Below, piece after piece: positions 22,691-31,933 of a DNA stretch of 64,000 nucleotides. The first letter of the stretch is position 1, and each line of letters begins with the position of its first letter. Position numbers and translations under genes: made by a program. This DNA comes from Gracilaria domingensis (lineage: Eukaryota > Rhodophyta > Florideophyceae > Gracilariales > Gracilariaceae): positions 81,609 to 145,608 of the forward strand of contig VCMS01000046.1 in assembly GCA_022539475.1 (NCBI GenBank), read 5' to 3'. The notes under the pieces are model-generated. The model made no database searches. It saw nothing but the letters and a program-made list of their open reading frames with translations, and had not been told where the DNA came from.

Positions 22691-23752
22691 AAACAACCTC
22701 TTTCGAGGACTTTGGAGCACTTTTCCCGTGTTGGCTAAGGAAAACTTTGGCATGCTCTCCCTCCAGCTATGGCGGCCACAATTTTTCCTGGCGGGATAGC
22801 GTGCTTTCGAAGTCCCTATGGGTCTCGCGAAGGCCTTCGGAAGGCTTTGCAATGTTTTCGGAGAAGTTTGGACCCCTTCGGGATGATCTAGGACGACTTG
22901 GAACACTCGCAGTACCGAGCAGCCGACCTTTTGAGGACCCTGCACACCCGGCGCAGCGCATCACATTGCTGGCTTGCGCCGTTGCACGCACGGGACGGCC
23001 AAGTTGGACACGCGCGCCACGTTGCACGCTCGAATCACCCAGGTGGGACGCGCGCGCGCCATGCACAAACGCGCTCGCCGCTATGCGCCATTGCAAGCGT
23101 GCCGAACGCCACGTGGCCCACGCCTGTGGGTAGCCGATTGGGTACACAGTATTGCCCGTAGGGACGCCGCATGGCACCATCAAAAAAACTTAAGTATAAT
23201 GTTGTGCCGCGCACCCCAAATCAGGCATTGCGAGCCGCTGAAACGCCCGCGTTTCTGAGATACGGGCAAAACAAAGAATCTCTGTTTTCGACCCCATATG
23301 AGAGGGTAATTTCCGGCACGGATTTTTTGATTATCCTTGCAAGTAACCCACTGGGAAATCAGCCCGTTTTGGCCTATTCACCTATCAAGGACATGCCTAT
23401 TTGGCCGCCGCGCGTACTGTGCACCCTCCCGCCTGGCTGGCACGTGCCGCGCGCGTGCGGGCAGCGCTATGCCCGCCCGCGCGTGCCACCAACGTTGCCC
23501 CGGCTCACCGGGCCTGGAACTCTCGGCGCTTAGAGTCCAAGCGCACTCCAAGAAGGGAAGGGGACCCAAGCAGGGCTCAATTTGCGACGAAAGCGCCGTG
23601 CCGCACGCTGCGCACCCCGCGCGCACCACCGAAGTGCACACGCTGGCCCTCGCAAGGAATGCTCGCATCTCCAACGCGCCGCGACCACGCGTTCTGCAAG
23701 GAAAAAATGGAGAAGTTGAAGCTCTTTATTCACTCAAACGAGCTGAAACGCG
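22690..23752 (+). repeat. G2 post-pol block, repeated inverted at 9254-10320
   Basis: About 1.06 kb between the chromodomain and the end of the antisense accessory gene. Rich in GCGC and GCACGC words. Several overlapping frames exist on both strands, but none is favoured by comparison with the inverted copy. It may be an untranslated region of the accessory transcript or a structural part of the element. Confidence 0.65.
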
Positions 23753-25552
23753 CTACGCATTCCCGCCACGGGTACGACGGCTACGACAGACCGCACCCCC
23801 CGTACAGTTCAAGTCGACTCGGAGGGTGCAAAAGAGGACTCATCCATATATGACGAGGACAATGAGCAAAGCCCAACCGGACCATCGCCCACCAGGGAGC
23901 CAGGGAACGCATCTAGAATGCCCCTTGTTAGTCATGCGCGATGATGAGACGACCCGTACCGGGGTCAACAGCCGTTGGTACCGGCAAACGATACGACCCT
24001 TCCGGGACATGTGAGCAGTCCTTCGACCGTCAGTAGCTCGTGGCTGGAAGACTGCGATTCGTAGCTCCCAACAGGGTCGATGAAAGTTGTCTCTCGATCC
24101 AAAGCGATTCGTTTCGAAGCGCAGCGCCCCCATGGGATGTCGTCGCCCGGTGCGTACAGAAGTTGAACGCCTTTCACTCGGACATGTGTCCCCTTGGGAG
24201 AACAGCTTCGAGAGACTCTCTCACTTACGTTGTACCCCCCTGGGAAGAAAATCATACCCATTGGGCAGTAACATTTGCCGTCTACGCCGAGTGTTTCGGT
24301 ACAGTGCGTATTCGGGAAGAACCCTACAGGAGGATACAGCAGCAAACTGAAGCGCCCGGAGAGGGATGCCGATGAGTGAAAACGACCCAGCTGGGAATCA
24401 AAGTCTCACTGAATCGGGGCGTCTCTACCGTACCTTTAGTGACCAGACAGGAAAATGCTGCGCCTCGTAACGAGGTGTGCGCCTACTAGCTCCTCCTCGA
24501 AAGAACAGTCTGCTACCCATCTAGGGGGTCTATTCGTGATTCCGCCCATGGCGTATCACCTCTCTGGGACTTCTGAGGATGGTACGAACCTGCTCTTGCG
24601 CGCTTGGCATCGCTGGACCTCGCGTGGGATTCTCGCATTACGGAGCAACCGCGAACCCTGTTTCGGTCGTAGCTTGTCCAACTGGGACCCCAATTGGTCT
24701 GGAATTTGTTTCTGGTTTGCTTATCAGACTGTCGACCCAAACGGGATTTTTCCGTACTGAGGGTCGCCGTGTCGTATCGCTCCCACACGATTCGCAGGGA
24801 TTGTAGGAATCGGAACTCCAGCACTCCTTGGCGTCTGTCGCCGGTCCTTAATTCGGTTGGACGGCCCTCTACGGGACTGCTGTAATCTCTAACTCGCTGT
24901 TTGGCGGTCGCAGTCGTTCGTGACCCTCTCGGGATTTCTTTCTTTGTTAATTCGCCTAACGCCGGGATCGCAACCCATTGGGAAACGCCTCCGCTCAGTG
25001 AGGCGCAATGGTAGCTCAACGGGCGACACATTCGCTCATAAGGATTCTGGCGGTTCACAAATTACGAAGCGCGCTTCCAGTGGATGCGGTGCCCCAACCG
25101 GGAATTCAGCGACAGGCTGCACATTTCCGCAGCCCGTGAAGGAATCGATTGCGGTACCCGCGTCATGAACGCACCCGCTGGGAAGACTCGTTCGAGTTCT
25201 CCGGCCAACGTAATGGGACTTTTTCGATCTGAGACGAGCGGGTCCCCTGGGTGTTTCGGAGCTACAATGACCAGCTCTTAGCCGTGTCGGTCAGCCGCAG
25301 CACTCGTGCGCTCACTCGTTACCCAATCGGGAATTCAAGGGAAGGCAGGACGGGTTTCACGGTGTTGCTCGCTACATTGGTTGTGTTCCCATCACGGGAC
25401 CTTCGCGTCGCTCTCTCTCGCGTTGCGTAGCGTACGATGGTCACCCAAATGCGATCTTGGTGGACTCGAAATTGTTGTTCAGTGAGAACCGCAATCGCGG
25501 TCGCTCCCCGAATGGGAATGTTAGGCCTGCCTCGGAACGAGGCCAGGCCCAA
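23753..25552 (-). pseudogene. G2 antisense accessory gene
   Basis: Runs on the minus strand from 12 bases inside the 3' LTR toward pol. N-terminal part (25319-25552): GATAIAVLTEQQF and DRIWVTIVRYA, ending LPSLEFPIG-stop; the G3 copy has RTRIAIPVHQ, NFVWVAYKR and FEFPIPPG in the same order. Next a 181-residue frame (24513-25058), weakly matched. Then 23965-24345 containing PKGTHVRVKG and RIALDRETTF, matching PLGTAVRVRR and GIAVHREEDA in the G1u copy. The end is GSLVGDGPVGLCSL... RSRRTRGGNA, stop at 23753-23755. Several stops and frame changes. Function unknown; no known domain seen. Ancestral length about 600 residues. Confidence 0.65.
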
Positions 25553-25563
25553 GAAGGGGAGTC
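25550..25563 (+). promoter_or_regulatory. G2 polypurine tract
   Basis: CAAGAAGGGGAGTC directly before the 3' LTR start; plus-strand primer for reverse transcription. The same tract precedes the LTR at 15533. Confidence 0.7.
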
Positions 25564-25989
25564 TGTAGAGCAGTGAGAGTTACCTCCTTGACGGGTGCAT
25601 AGTATTAGTTTATTTAGTTAGTGTGCACAGGGCGCACCTCGGGTTCCCACACATGTTGGGTTGTGACAGTTGTCGTGTCGTCCTTCAGGACAGCTTCTGT
25701 AGGTAGATAGTTTACTATTTTCGACACGTGGCTACTGCCTGGGGTAAGTGCACTTAAGCATCTCCCGCCGGACAGAGCTCACCATGGTAAACCTCGAGCA
25801 CCCCGTAGCCGATTCTTCCATCGTCCAGTTTCCTAAAAGGGTCACCCTACCGTCACTACAGGTGCTCCACGCCTATCTTGTGGCCCGTTGTTAGCGTCCG
25901 TTGAGTGCTCTTTTCTCTCCGCTTGGGTGCTGCGCAATTTGTTTCTTTACCAGGGCATAGTACGTTGTCACAGCCGACGCTTTACTACA
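25564..25989 (+). repeat. G2 3' LTR (426 bp)
   Basis: TGTAGAGCAG... CTTTACTACA. Near-identical to 15533-15961, differing by small indels and substitutions, so the insertion is not very recent. GACAA follows at 25990-25994. Confidence 0.85.
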
Positions 25990-25994
25990 GACAA
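25990..25994. repeat. G2 target-site duplication, right (GACAA)
   Basis: Equals 15037-15041 exactly, which defines the whole tandem 15042-25989 as one integration unit. Confidence 0.85.
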
Positions 25995-26581
25995 CATAGT
26001 TAAAATCTTAAAGCACCATAAACGTCAAAGTAAAGACATGATGGTATAAGGTTTAGGCATAACTTCATGTATCTAACTCAGACCTACAAATTAATAATCG
26101 TTTTGAGGTTAAACTCGAACATTTTCGGCAAATTTATGGCATAAAAATATGGATATTTTGGCCAAAAAATACTAGTTTTGCACTTTTTTAATGCCATGAA
26201 GTAAGAACCTATTGAAGCTGTAGCAATGTATACGGCTTAGTTTCAATCGAGATGAGCTAAAGATCACGAATAAGGAAGAAATATCAAGTTCTACCACACG
26301 AGTCCATAGTTTACGGCATAGTACAGTAGTCATCTTTAATCATCTCTAGTCATCTTCAGATGACTTGAGATGACTATAGAAGAGGTACATATTCCAGCAA
26401 GTCATCTGTTAGTTTGAGTGCCCGGTAGGCGCGTATGCCAATTAAATCACTTAACGTGGACAATTGGGAAAACATTCGTAACTACTAAAGCACTCTCAAC
26501 AATGCGCGCATTAGCACTACATGCCTTTTCCTATTAATATTATCGTATTTTGACTTTATGGCATTTTCCCGCACTTCCCCG
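25995..26581 (+). mobile_element. M1, right half of the interrupted inverted-repeat element
   Basis: Closes with TTTTCCCGCACTTCCCCG (26564-26581), the inverse of the left end at 14801. AT-rich, no gene. Contains the long hairpin at 26327-26376. Confidence 0.5.
26327..26376. repeat. Hairpin built of GTCATCT words
   Basis: TAGTCATCT... AGTCATCT-TC-AGATGACT... AGATGACTA: a nearly self-complementary 50-bp sequence containing several copies of GTCATCT/AGATGAC. Confidence 0.7.
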
Positions 26582-27431
26582 AAGGAGTACCATCCACATA
26601 TCGACATTTTCTGACATCTTCCTGGATGAACAAGTACATCTTATTCACACACACCGTTACACTGTAATTCAGTACAAGTACAAGTGGTTTAATAATTTTA
26701 ATTCTTTTTTATATATTTCACAATCAGTGATTGGTGCAAAAGTTTACGACTGTCAGTAGTCCGAAAAGTTTGCGATTTCCCGCTCTCTCCAGTCACGTGA
26801 TGGTGATATAGCGAAAGCGCTTCCCCAGTGAGTTTGCTATATCACGATGTTTAGAAAAAATCCTTATACAAGGCACTTTTGTGTACATTCTAATGATGAA
26901 GATATAGCAACGCACTGGTTGCAGTGAGTTCGCTATATCACAGTCACGTGCCGTGCCGAAATTGTATTTTGAAAACAAGATTTAGATGACCGGGGAAGAC
27001 CCGCTTCTCCAGGCCCGATTGATATCAAACCTGATTGAGTTAGATAAGCTCTTTTTCCCACATCTCGCTGTACAATATCAATTTGGCCCATGCAATATAG
27101 CTACCTCAGCTTATATAGGTATTACGTTATTCTCTTAGCAACTTACGAGAAAACGCAGTTTACAGCCTTGAAATATTTTTTCCATGTAAACCTTACGTGT
27201 CAATATAAATGAATTGAACCATGAATTCAGTAGCCACGTATCGGTCCCAGATATAACTGTAGAAAACTCTGAAAACTAGAGAACAGTGTGTGAACTGGAG
27301 AAAACTATCTCTACTATAGATGGCTGATGAATCTGTACAAGGATGCTAGGCATAAACTATGCCAAAGACAGACATTGAACCGTTTCTTCGTCTCGCACTC
27401 AACCTTCTCAAACATGGACACCAATTAAGCA
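26582..27431. other. AT-rich non-coding DNA with paired hairpins
   Basis: No gene supported. The hairpins at 26803-26941 are annotated separately. An ATG at 27360 (MPKTDIEPFLRLALNLL) could start the following transposase pseudogene, but it meets a stop after 24 codons. Confidence 0.5.
26803..26941. repeat. Two related palindromes, GTGATATAGC...GCTATATCAC
   Basis: First palindrome: GTGATATAGC 26803-26812 with GCTATATCAC 26836-26845. Second: GATATAGC 26901-26908 with GCTATATC 26932-26939. The right arms share CAGTGAGTT(T/C)GCTATATCAC. GTGATATAGCGAA at 26803 also pairs perfectly with TTCGCTATATCAC at 26929-26941. CACGTG words flank both ends. Possibly a small inverted-repeat element. Confidence 0.65.
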
Positions 27432-28534
27432 TCTAAGACGCTGAAATTTACAACGGAGGCAGACGAGGCACGTCGGGCAGAGATTGCGTCGGTTTCCGCT
27501 GATAAATTTGAAGAAGCAGAAGAGGAAAACGTTTTTGATCGTCCAGTTTTTGACGCATTCTTTGAAGCTGGAGATGAGAAAGCTACTGTGTAAATGAAAA
27601 AATTTACTACGAAGGAGCTTGAGCATCTCTACAAACGCTCGGAGAAGTTCATCACATTTGCATGGTCATATGGAAGAGATCAAAAGCGTTCTATTTCTGC
27701 CTTTCAAATCTTATTCATTACACTGACGGTCTGAAAAATCGGTGGAACATGGGACAGTCTGGCTAGACTCATTCGTACAAAACAGGCGGCCTTTCAGAAA
27801 AATGTGACCGACTTCATAAAGCTTTTTGAAACAAAGTTTTACATTGATCTTGTAATGGGGACGGAAGAAAACTACACAATGGGCTATGTTTTTAAGAAAG
27901 GCCGCGGTTTCAAAACCTTTCAACATTCGCTGTCGGCGACGGATGTTGTCTCTCTACATGGAAATACTCCTTTTTGTTCTATGCATGCCGGCAAGGAATA
28001 CTGTAGTGGAAAGCATAAGCTTTACGGCCAGAAGGTTGAAGTGTCAGTTCTCCCATGTAGGGTTGCAGTCAACTACATAGATCTCCATCCTGGGTCTTTG
28101 GCAGACAGCACTATATTTCAAACTATTTTAGGGTTCCATCATTCTGCGCTATAGAACCGGGAGGGTGAAATGAATTTGCAGGACGACAGAAATGGTTTGG
28201 AAAGCTTTCCGGCATCATGGTCCGTGGTAATTGACAAAGAATACACTGGATTACATACAATCGTGCGCTCAATTATTCCGAAGAAGAAGCCTCAAAATGG
28301 CTTTCTATCGTACGCAGAGAGCAATATAAATGTTTGCAAGATTCCTGTAGAGAACTGTTTTGGACGTTTGCAAGGACTCCGGAACTTGGTGGGGCATATA
28401 AATGGAAATGGGAACGCTCAAGTCTGCAGCCATTTTTTCGGTTTTCACTGGCAGTGACGAAGTATCATGTGATGCAGAATCCATTACGGAATGAAGATGG
28501 AGAGCTTTTTCGAAAGTGCAAGGATCGACTCTAA
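27432..28534 (+). pseudogene. Harbinger-type DDE transposase, copy 1
   Basis: Largely one frame with about three stops (near 27594, 27733 and 28153), then a frameshift near 28400. Readable signatures: GGTWDSLARLIRTKQAAFQK (helical N-terminal region); KHKLYGQKVEVSVLP...HPGSLADSTIF (core strands with the second catalytic Asp); VVIDKEYTG...IIPKKKP; IPVENCFGRL with the third acidic residue; and the C-terminal MQNPLRNEDGELFRK. These match the DDE_Tnp_4 type of transposase found in PIF/Harbinger and ISL2EU elements, which cuts and joins transposon DNA. Copy 2 at 33677-35194 is the same family. A spliced gene lies convergently at 29131-29716. The family-level name is an inference. Confidence 0.7.
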
Positions 28535-28736
28535 TCTATCGGCGTTAGACGAGAAGAAGAGCGAAATCAGTATCGCAACGTTCCTACAAAAGAAGGAAGA
28601 CGAGGATTCTGGGGATGTTACTAATCAGCGTGCAGAAGACATTGCTATCTCTGAGTTTGTAGCTGAGCACGCTGTGCAGCAGAGCCAGTTCCCTGACTCT
28701 GATGATGAATCTGTGCCTCATCTCACTTTGATTTGA
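28491..28736 (+). CDS. Small acidic ORF overlapping the transposase end
   Basis: An 81-residue frame overlapping the end of the transposase in another frame. Rich in Glu/Asp/Ser (EDEDSGDVTNQRAEDIAIS). It could be a displaced acidic C-terminus of the transposase or chance. No family recognised. Confidence 0.25.
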   Translation: MKMESFFESARIDSNLSALDEKKSEISIATFLQKKEDEDSGDVTNQRAEDIAISEFVAEHAVQQSQFPDSDDESVPHLTLI

Positions 28737-29130
28737 GGTTTCTACAGACTGTGAGGCTTTCTACGATTATACATAATTATCTACAGTTACCAGACCTTTC
28801 TATGGATTTGAATTCTGTTTACAGATTGAAGACAGCTCTAAGTTATGGTCTACTCATGACTGCAAATATGATATTTATAAAAGACTAAAAGATCTCGCGT
28901 AAGTTCAGATTTATATGAAATTATTATATTCTGTCGATATGAGCTGAGGTAGGTCTACTCAACGCATAGTCGGATACGTGGAAGAGGTCTCTTACGTGTA
29001 GGGTTCTTACTGGAATATGCACATGAAAGAGCTAATCCACGCACTTAAAGGAGCTCTTCCATGTAGGTATTGAGCTCTTCCATTTACCGTCTTCCAAATT
29101 TTGGATGCTCATCAGTCATGAGGTTTTCTC
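28737..29130. other. Spacer between convergent genes
   Basis: 394 bp of AT-rich DNA between the transposase remnant (plus) and the spliced gene (minus). No feature seen beyond GAGCTCTTCCATGTA-like short repeats near 29050. Confidence 0.4.
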
Positions 29131-29716
29131 CTATCCAACTCTTATGCAAAAAGTTAATGTCAACAGTAGTCTAGACCAACGAACACGGCATTCTAGCACG
29201 ATAACATTGTCTACAACATGAACGGCAAAACCACCTTTCTCCACACCAGAAGGAAGCACAATTGCCACAGACAGACGTCCTTCGGTCGTCTTTGGATCAT
29301 TCCTTTGAGATATTAAGTAAAGTAGTTTAAATTCATTTAAACCGAGTACATATTCAGTACCATCTCGAGCGGGAATGGTCTTCTTTTCATCTTCAATCTC
29401 ATTTTCTTCTTCTTCGTCATCTACTTCTGAGTCACTGTTTGTACAACGACGATTTAAAGCAATCGTGGAATCTTCTGCGACACATGTCAGAAAAAGTTCT
29501 GTTACAATATTTTGAGTGAAAGCACTTACTCTGTAACTGCTCATAGTGTTTCCGCAATTCGTAGTATCGCGCCCTAAAGTTCGCTAACTTGTGCTGCTGA
29601 AACAGTTTGTCGGACAACTAAATCGGTTTGGGAGTTTCATTGCCCTTAATTTCACCGCGTTCAAACATTTGCTTTAACAACTTGATTGCAGCAGAGTTTT
29701 TGGTAAGTCGAGGCAT
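29131..29716 (-). pseudogene. Two-exon small gene, probable transposon partner protein
   Basis: Exon 1 is 29716-29530 and exon 2 is 29474-29131, joined across a 55-nt intron with GTAAGT donor and TGTCGCAG acceptor. Splicing keeps the frame (EQLQ|KDSTIALNRR) and yields about 176 residues. Exon 1 begins MPRLTKNSAAIKLLKQMF and has a basic, aromatic stretch (KLFQQHKLANFRARYYELR) that looks DNA-binding. Exon 2 has an acidic run (SEVDDEEEENEIEDEK) and a hydrophobic beta-like end. One in-frame TAG at 29618-29620 follows PKPI, so this copy is inactive. PIF/Harbinger elements carry a second gene encoding a DNA-binding protein that helps the transposase; position and size fit that role. I cannot assign a Myb/SANT domain by eye. 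Confidence 0.5.
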
Positions 29717-29842
29717 ACTGGTGGTTTGCTGGGAGGGATGCGGATAGCTGAAAAGAAACGAAGTGGTACTTCCTGCCCAAACTCTCGAAAAATGGAAAGC
29801 AAAGAACCCACCCGTATTCTTATAAGATGGAGCAGAGAACAC

Positions 29843-30244
29843 TAATCAATGTATCTCAAAACGTTTCTGAAAGTTATCTGAAATTCTTTTCTTTCAAGTT
29901 TACCAATATTTTGGGTTATGTATGAACTTTTCCTGTTTCATGAGTGTCTCACGAAAGGCAACTTCAGACATCGATGAACTTCAATCACTAAAATGTCATT
30001 GTTTGATAGCAAAGCGCTTTCTCTCTAGGTACCAAAGCAATCGTAACCCAATGTAGAGCTAGTCTCGAAAAAAATGTTGTTTTGAAGCTTCTTATCATCC
30101 CTTTCCACCAACTATAGTCTGCAAATTCGGACACTGTCAAATTGCCCATTCTATACATAGTGCGGACGCCATTTTTTGGGGAGACAGCGCGGATGGTGAC
30201 AAACCCAAGGAGAGCGACACAATAAATGCTCGAGAGTACCAGCC
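29843..30244. other. Non-coding DNA
   Basis: About 400 bp of AT-rich sequence; no gene or clear repeat seen. Confidence 0.5.
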
Positions 30245-31135
30245 CAAAAGGGGTGACAAGTTAACGTAGCTCAGATGCCTGCAGAAACAGACAAGATAAC
30301 CCCAAGATAGTAGAAACTCTCCGCTAACAGGAAGCGGGGAGAGTAATTAAACGAGAGTGTGGTTCGGTGTTCGATGCCGAATGCCAACACAACAAAAGAA
30401 TGCAGTGCCAACAGACCAACACACCAAGGCTGTCGGGGGAACAGTAGAATGGGCAGGGCTAAGGGGTTCGATCCTGTCGTCGATACCACCATAAACCTAG
30501 TAACCAGGCGAGGTGACGACAGGAAGGGAACCCGTGCAATGCGTACCACTGCCCACGTCCGTCCGGGGGAACGGGGATGTAGATATGATCGCAATGTGCG
30601 GACGAGCCCAATGGAGGGCAACACAAGGCGACTGTGTAGGAAACGGCGGGAGACCGGGCCGCCGGGAATAAGGAAATGTAGGGGGAAAGGTTGGTGGCAG
30701 GGAGGCGCAGACAGCGCTGAGGGAAGATGGGAGTGCCAAAGGAAAGAAGGTGGGTGACGACGAAAAGGGAGGAAGAAGGGCGAGAGAAGCAAGGATGGGG
30801 GGCTGTCGTCGAGGGGGGACGTGGTCTGCTCGAGTTAGGTTGGCTGCGAAGCCTCGAACTCGGGGGGTTTATATCTACAATTCTTGTGGTTCGTATACCC
30901 TAAGTTGTAACTTGCTCACCGTCTAGTCCTAAATACCCTAGTGCTGCTCACCATCCATAACATGTAATGATCTCAGCGCACGGCTCTTCGTTATGTAGGT
31001 CGGTGGTTGGTCAGTGATGATATGTCGTTAGGTCCTGAACCAGTTTCGTAGGTTATATTCGTGTTCCATATAATGCCATGATGTTCGGTCCCAATATCTC
31101 ATTATGTTGATTTGTGGTTGGCTATTGTTCTCGTG
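30245..31135 (-). repeat. GC-rich LTR-like block
   Basis: Its minus strand has the composition and landmarks of the LTRs here: pyrimidine-rich CTCTCC/CCCTTTTCG stretches, a TATAAACCCCCCG box near 30870, and the end-like CTGTTTCTGCAGGCATCTGAGCTAC, resembling the G3 LTR end (TTTCCTGCTCGCAGGCATTGC). No matching target duplication and no second copy in the window. The frames on both strands within it (30271-30792, 30359-30757) are taken as chance. Confidence 0.3.
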
Positions 31136-31429
31136 GCATCTTACTACTCTCTTTCTCATCTGCTTATCTATTTAGGTCGCATCGGTATCATCATCGTAGC
31201 AGTAGTCACACGGCGCGCCGATCATCCAGTAGCCGCAGCCCCACTTCCAGAACAGTAACAGTCTCACAGCAGCGGTAGCAACAGTGTCCCACAGCGCTTT
31301 CCCCCATTTCCTTTCGTTCACAGTAGAAGCGTCCATTCCCGTCCGTAGCAATGCAGAGGAACAGCAGCGCGAGAGGCACAACACCAGTACAGAGCCAGTG
31401 GTACCATCTTAAGTTTCAAGCACGTTGCA
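31136..31429. other. Unassigned sequence before the minisatellite
   Basis: CAG/AGC-rich stretch (31190-31420) with no gene I can support. Confidence 0.3.
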
Positions 31430-31745
31430 GTGCACGGCGCGCAGCCTCATCGCCCTCTGCCGCAGGCGCGCCGAGGCGCGCGGCGCGCGACTTCATCATT
31501 CTCAGGCGCGCCGCAGCGCGCGGCGCGCCACCTCATCTTCCTTTTCCTCACGCGCGCCGCAGCGCGCGGCGTGCGACTTCATTGCCCTCTTCCTTATGCG
31601 CACCGCAGCGCGCGGCGCGCAACCTCTTTATCCTCATTGGCGCGCCACGGCACGCGGGGCGCAGCTTCCTTCTCCTTGCCGCTGCGCCGAAGCGCGTGAC
31701 CTCATCATCTTCGGCGGCGCGCCGCGGCGCGCGGCGCGTAGCATT
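31430..31745. repeat. GCGCGC-rich minisatellite, ~40-47 bp units
   Basis: About seven imperfect units with the core GCGCGCCGCAGCGCGCGGCG followed by a CTCATC/TTCATT and pyrimidine spacer. Three frames stay open through it because the unit is GC-rich and stop-poor (for example 31351-31857); the repeated RRAARGARPH-like peptides reflect the repeat rather than a gene. The core is strongly self-complementary. Confidence 0.8.
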
Positions 31746-31835
31746 GAGCGCAGACGGGGCGGCAGACGCACGGCAGCGAGCGCAGACAGGGCGGCAGACG
31801 CACGGCAGCGAGCGCAGACGGGGGCGGCGACGGGC
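31746..31835. repeat. 32-bp tandem repeat, ~2.6 units
   Basis: Units starting GAGCGCAGACGGGGCGGCAG at 31746, 31778 and 31810 with an exact 32-bp period; the third is partial and altered. Confidence 0.85.
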
Positions 31836-31860
31836 GCAGTTCAGGGGTGGAGGGTGATTT

Positions 31861-31933
31861 TATCTCCGGGGCAATCTCCGGAGATAAGAAAATCTTTTGG
31901 CCCTGTCCAAGGGAGTGCGGGACACTCCCTTGG
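31861..31933. repeat. Two adjacent hairpins
   Basis: TATCTCCGG (31861) pairs with CCGGAGATA (ends 31886). CCAAGGGAGTG (31907) pairs with CACTCCCTTGG (ends 31933), loop five bases. They lie right after the GC-rich tandem repeats, at the switch to AT-rich DNA. Confidence 0.7.

Noticed and set aside
30271-30792. 173-residue minus-strand frame
   Set aside because: Lies in an LTR-like pyrimidine-rich block; no domain and no relative in the window.
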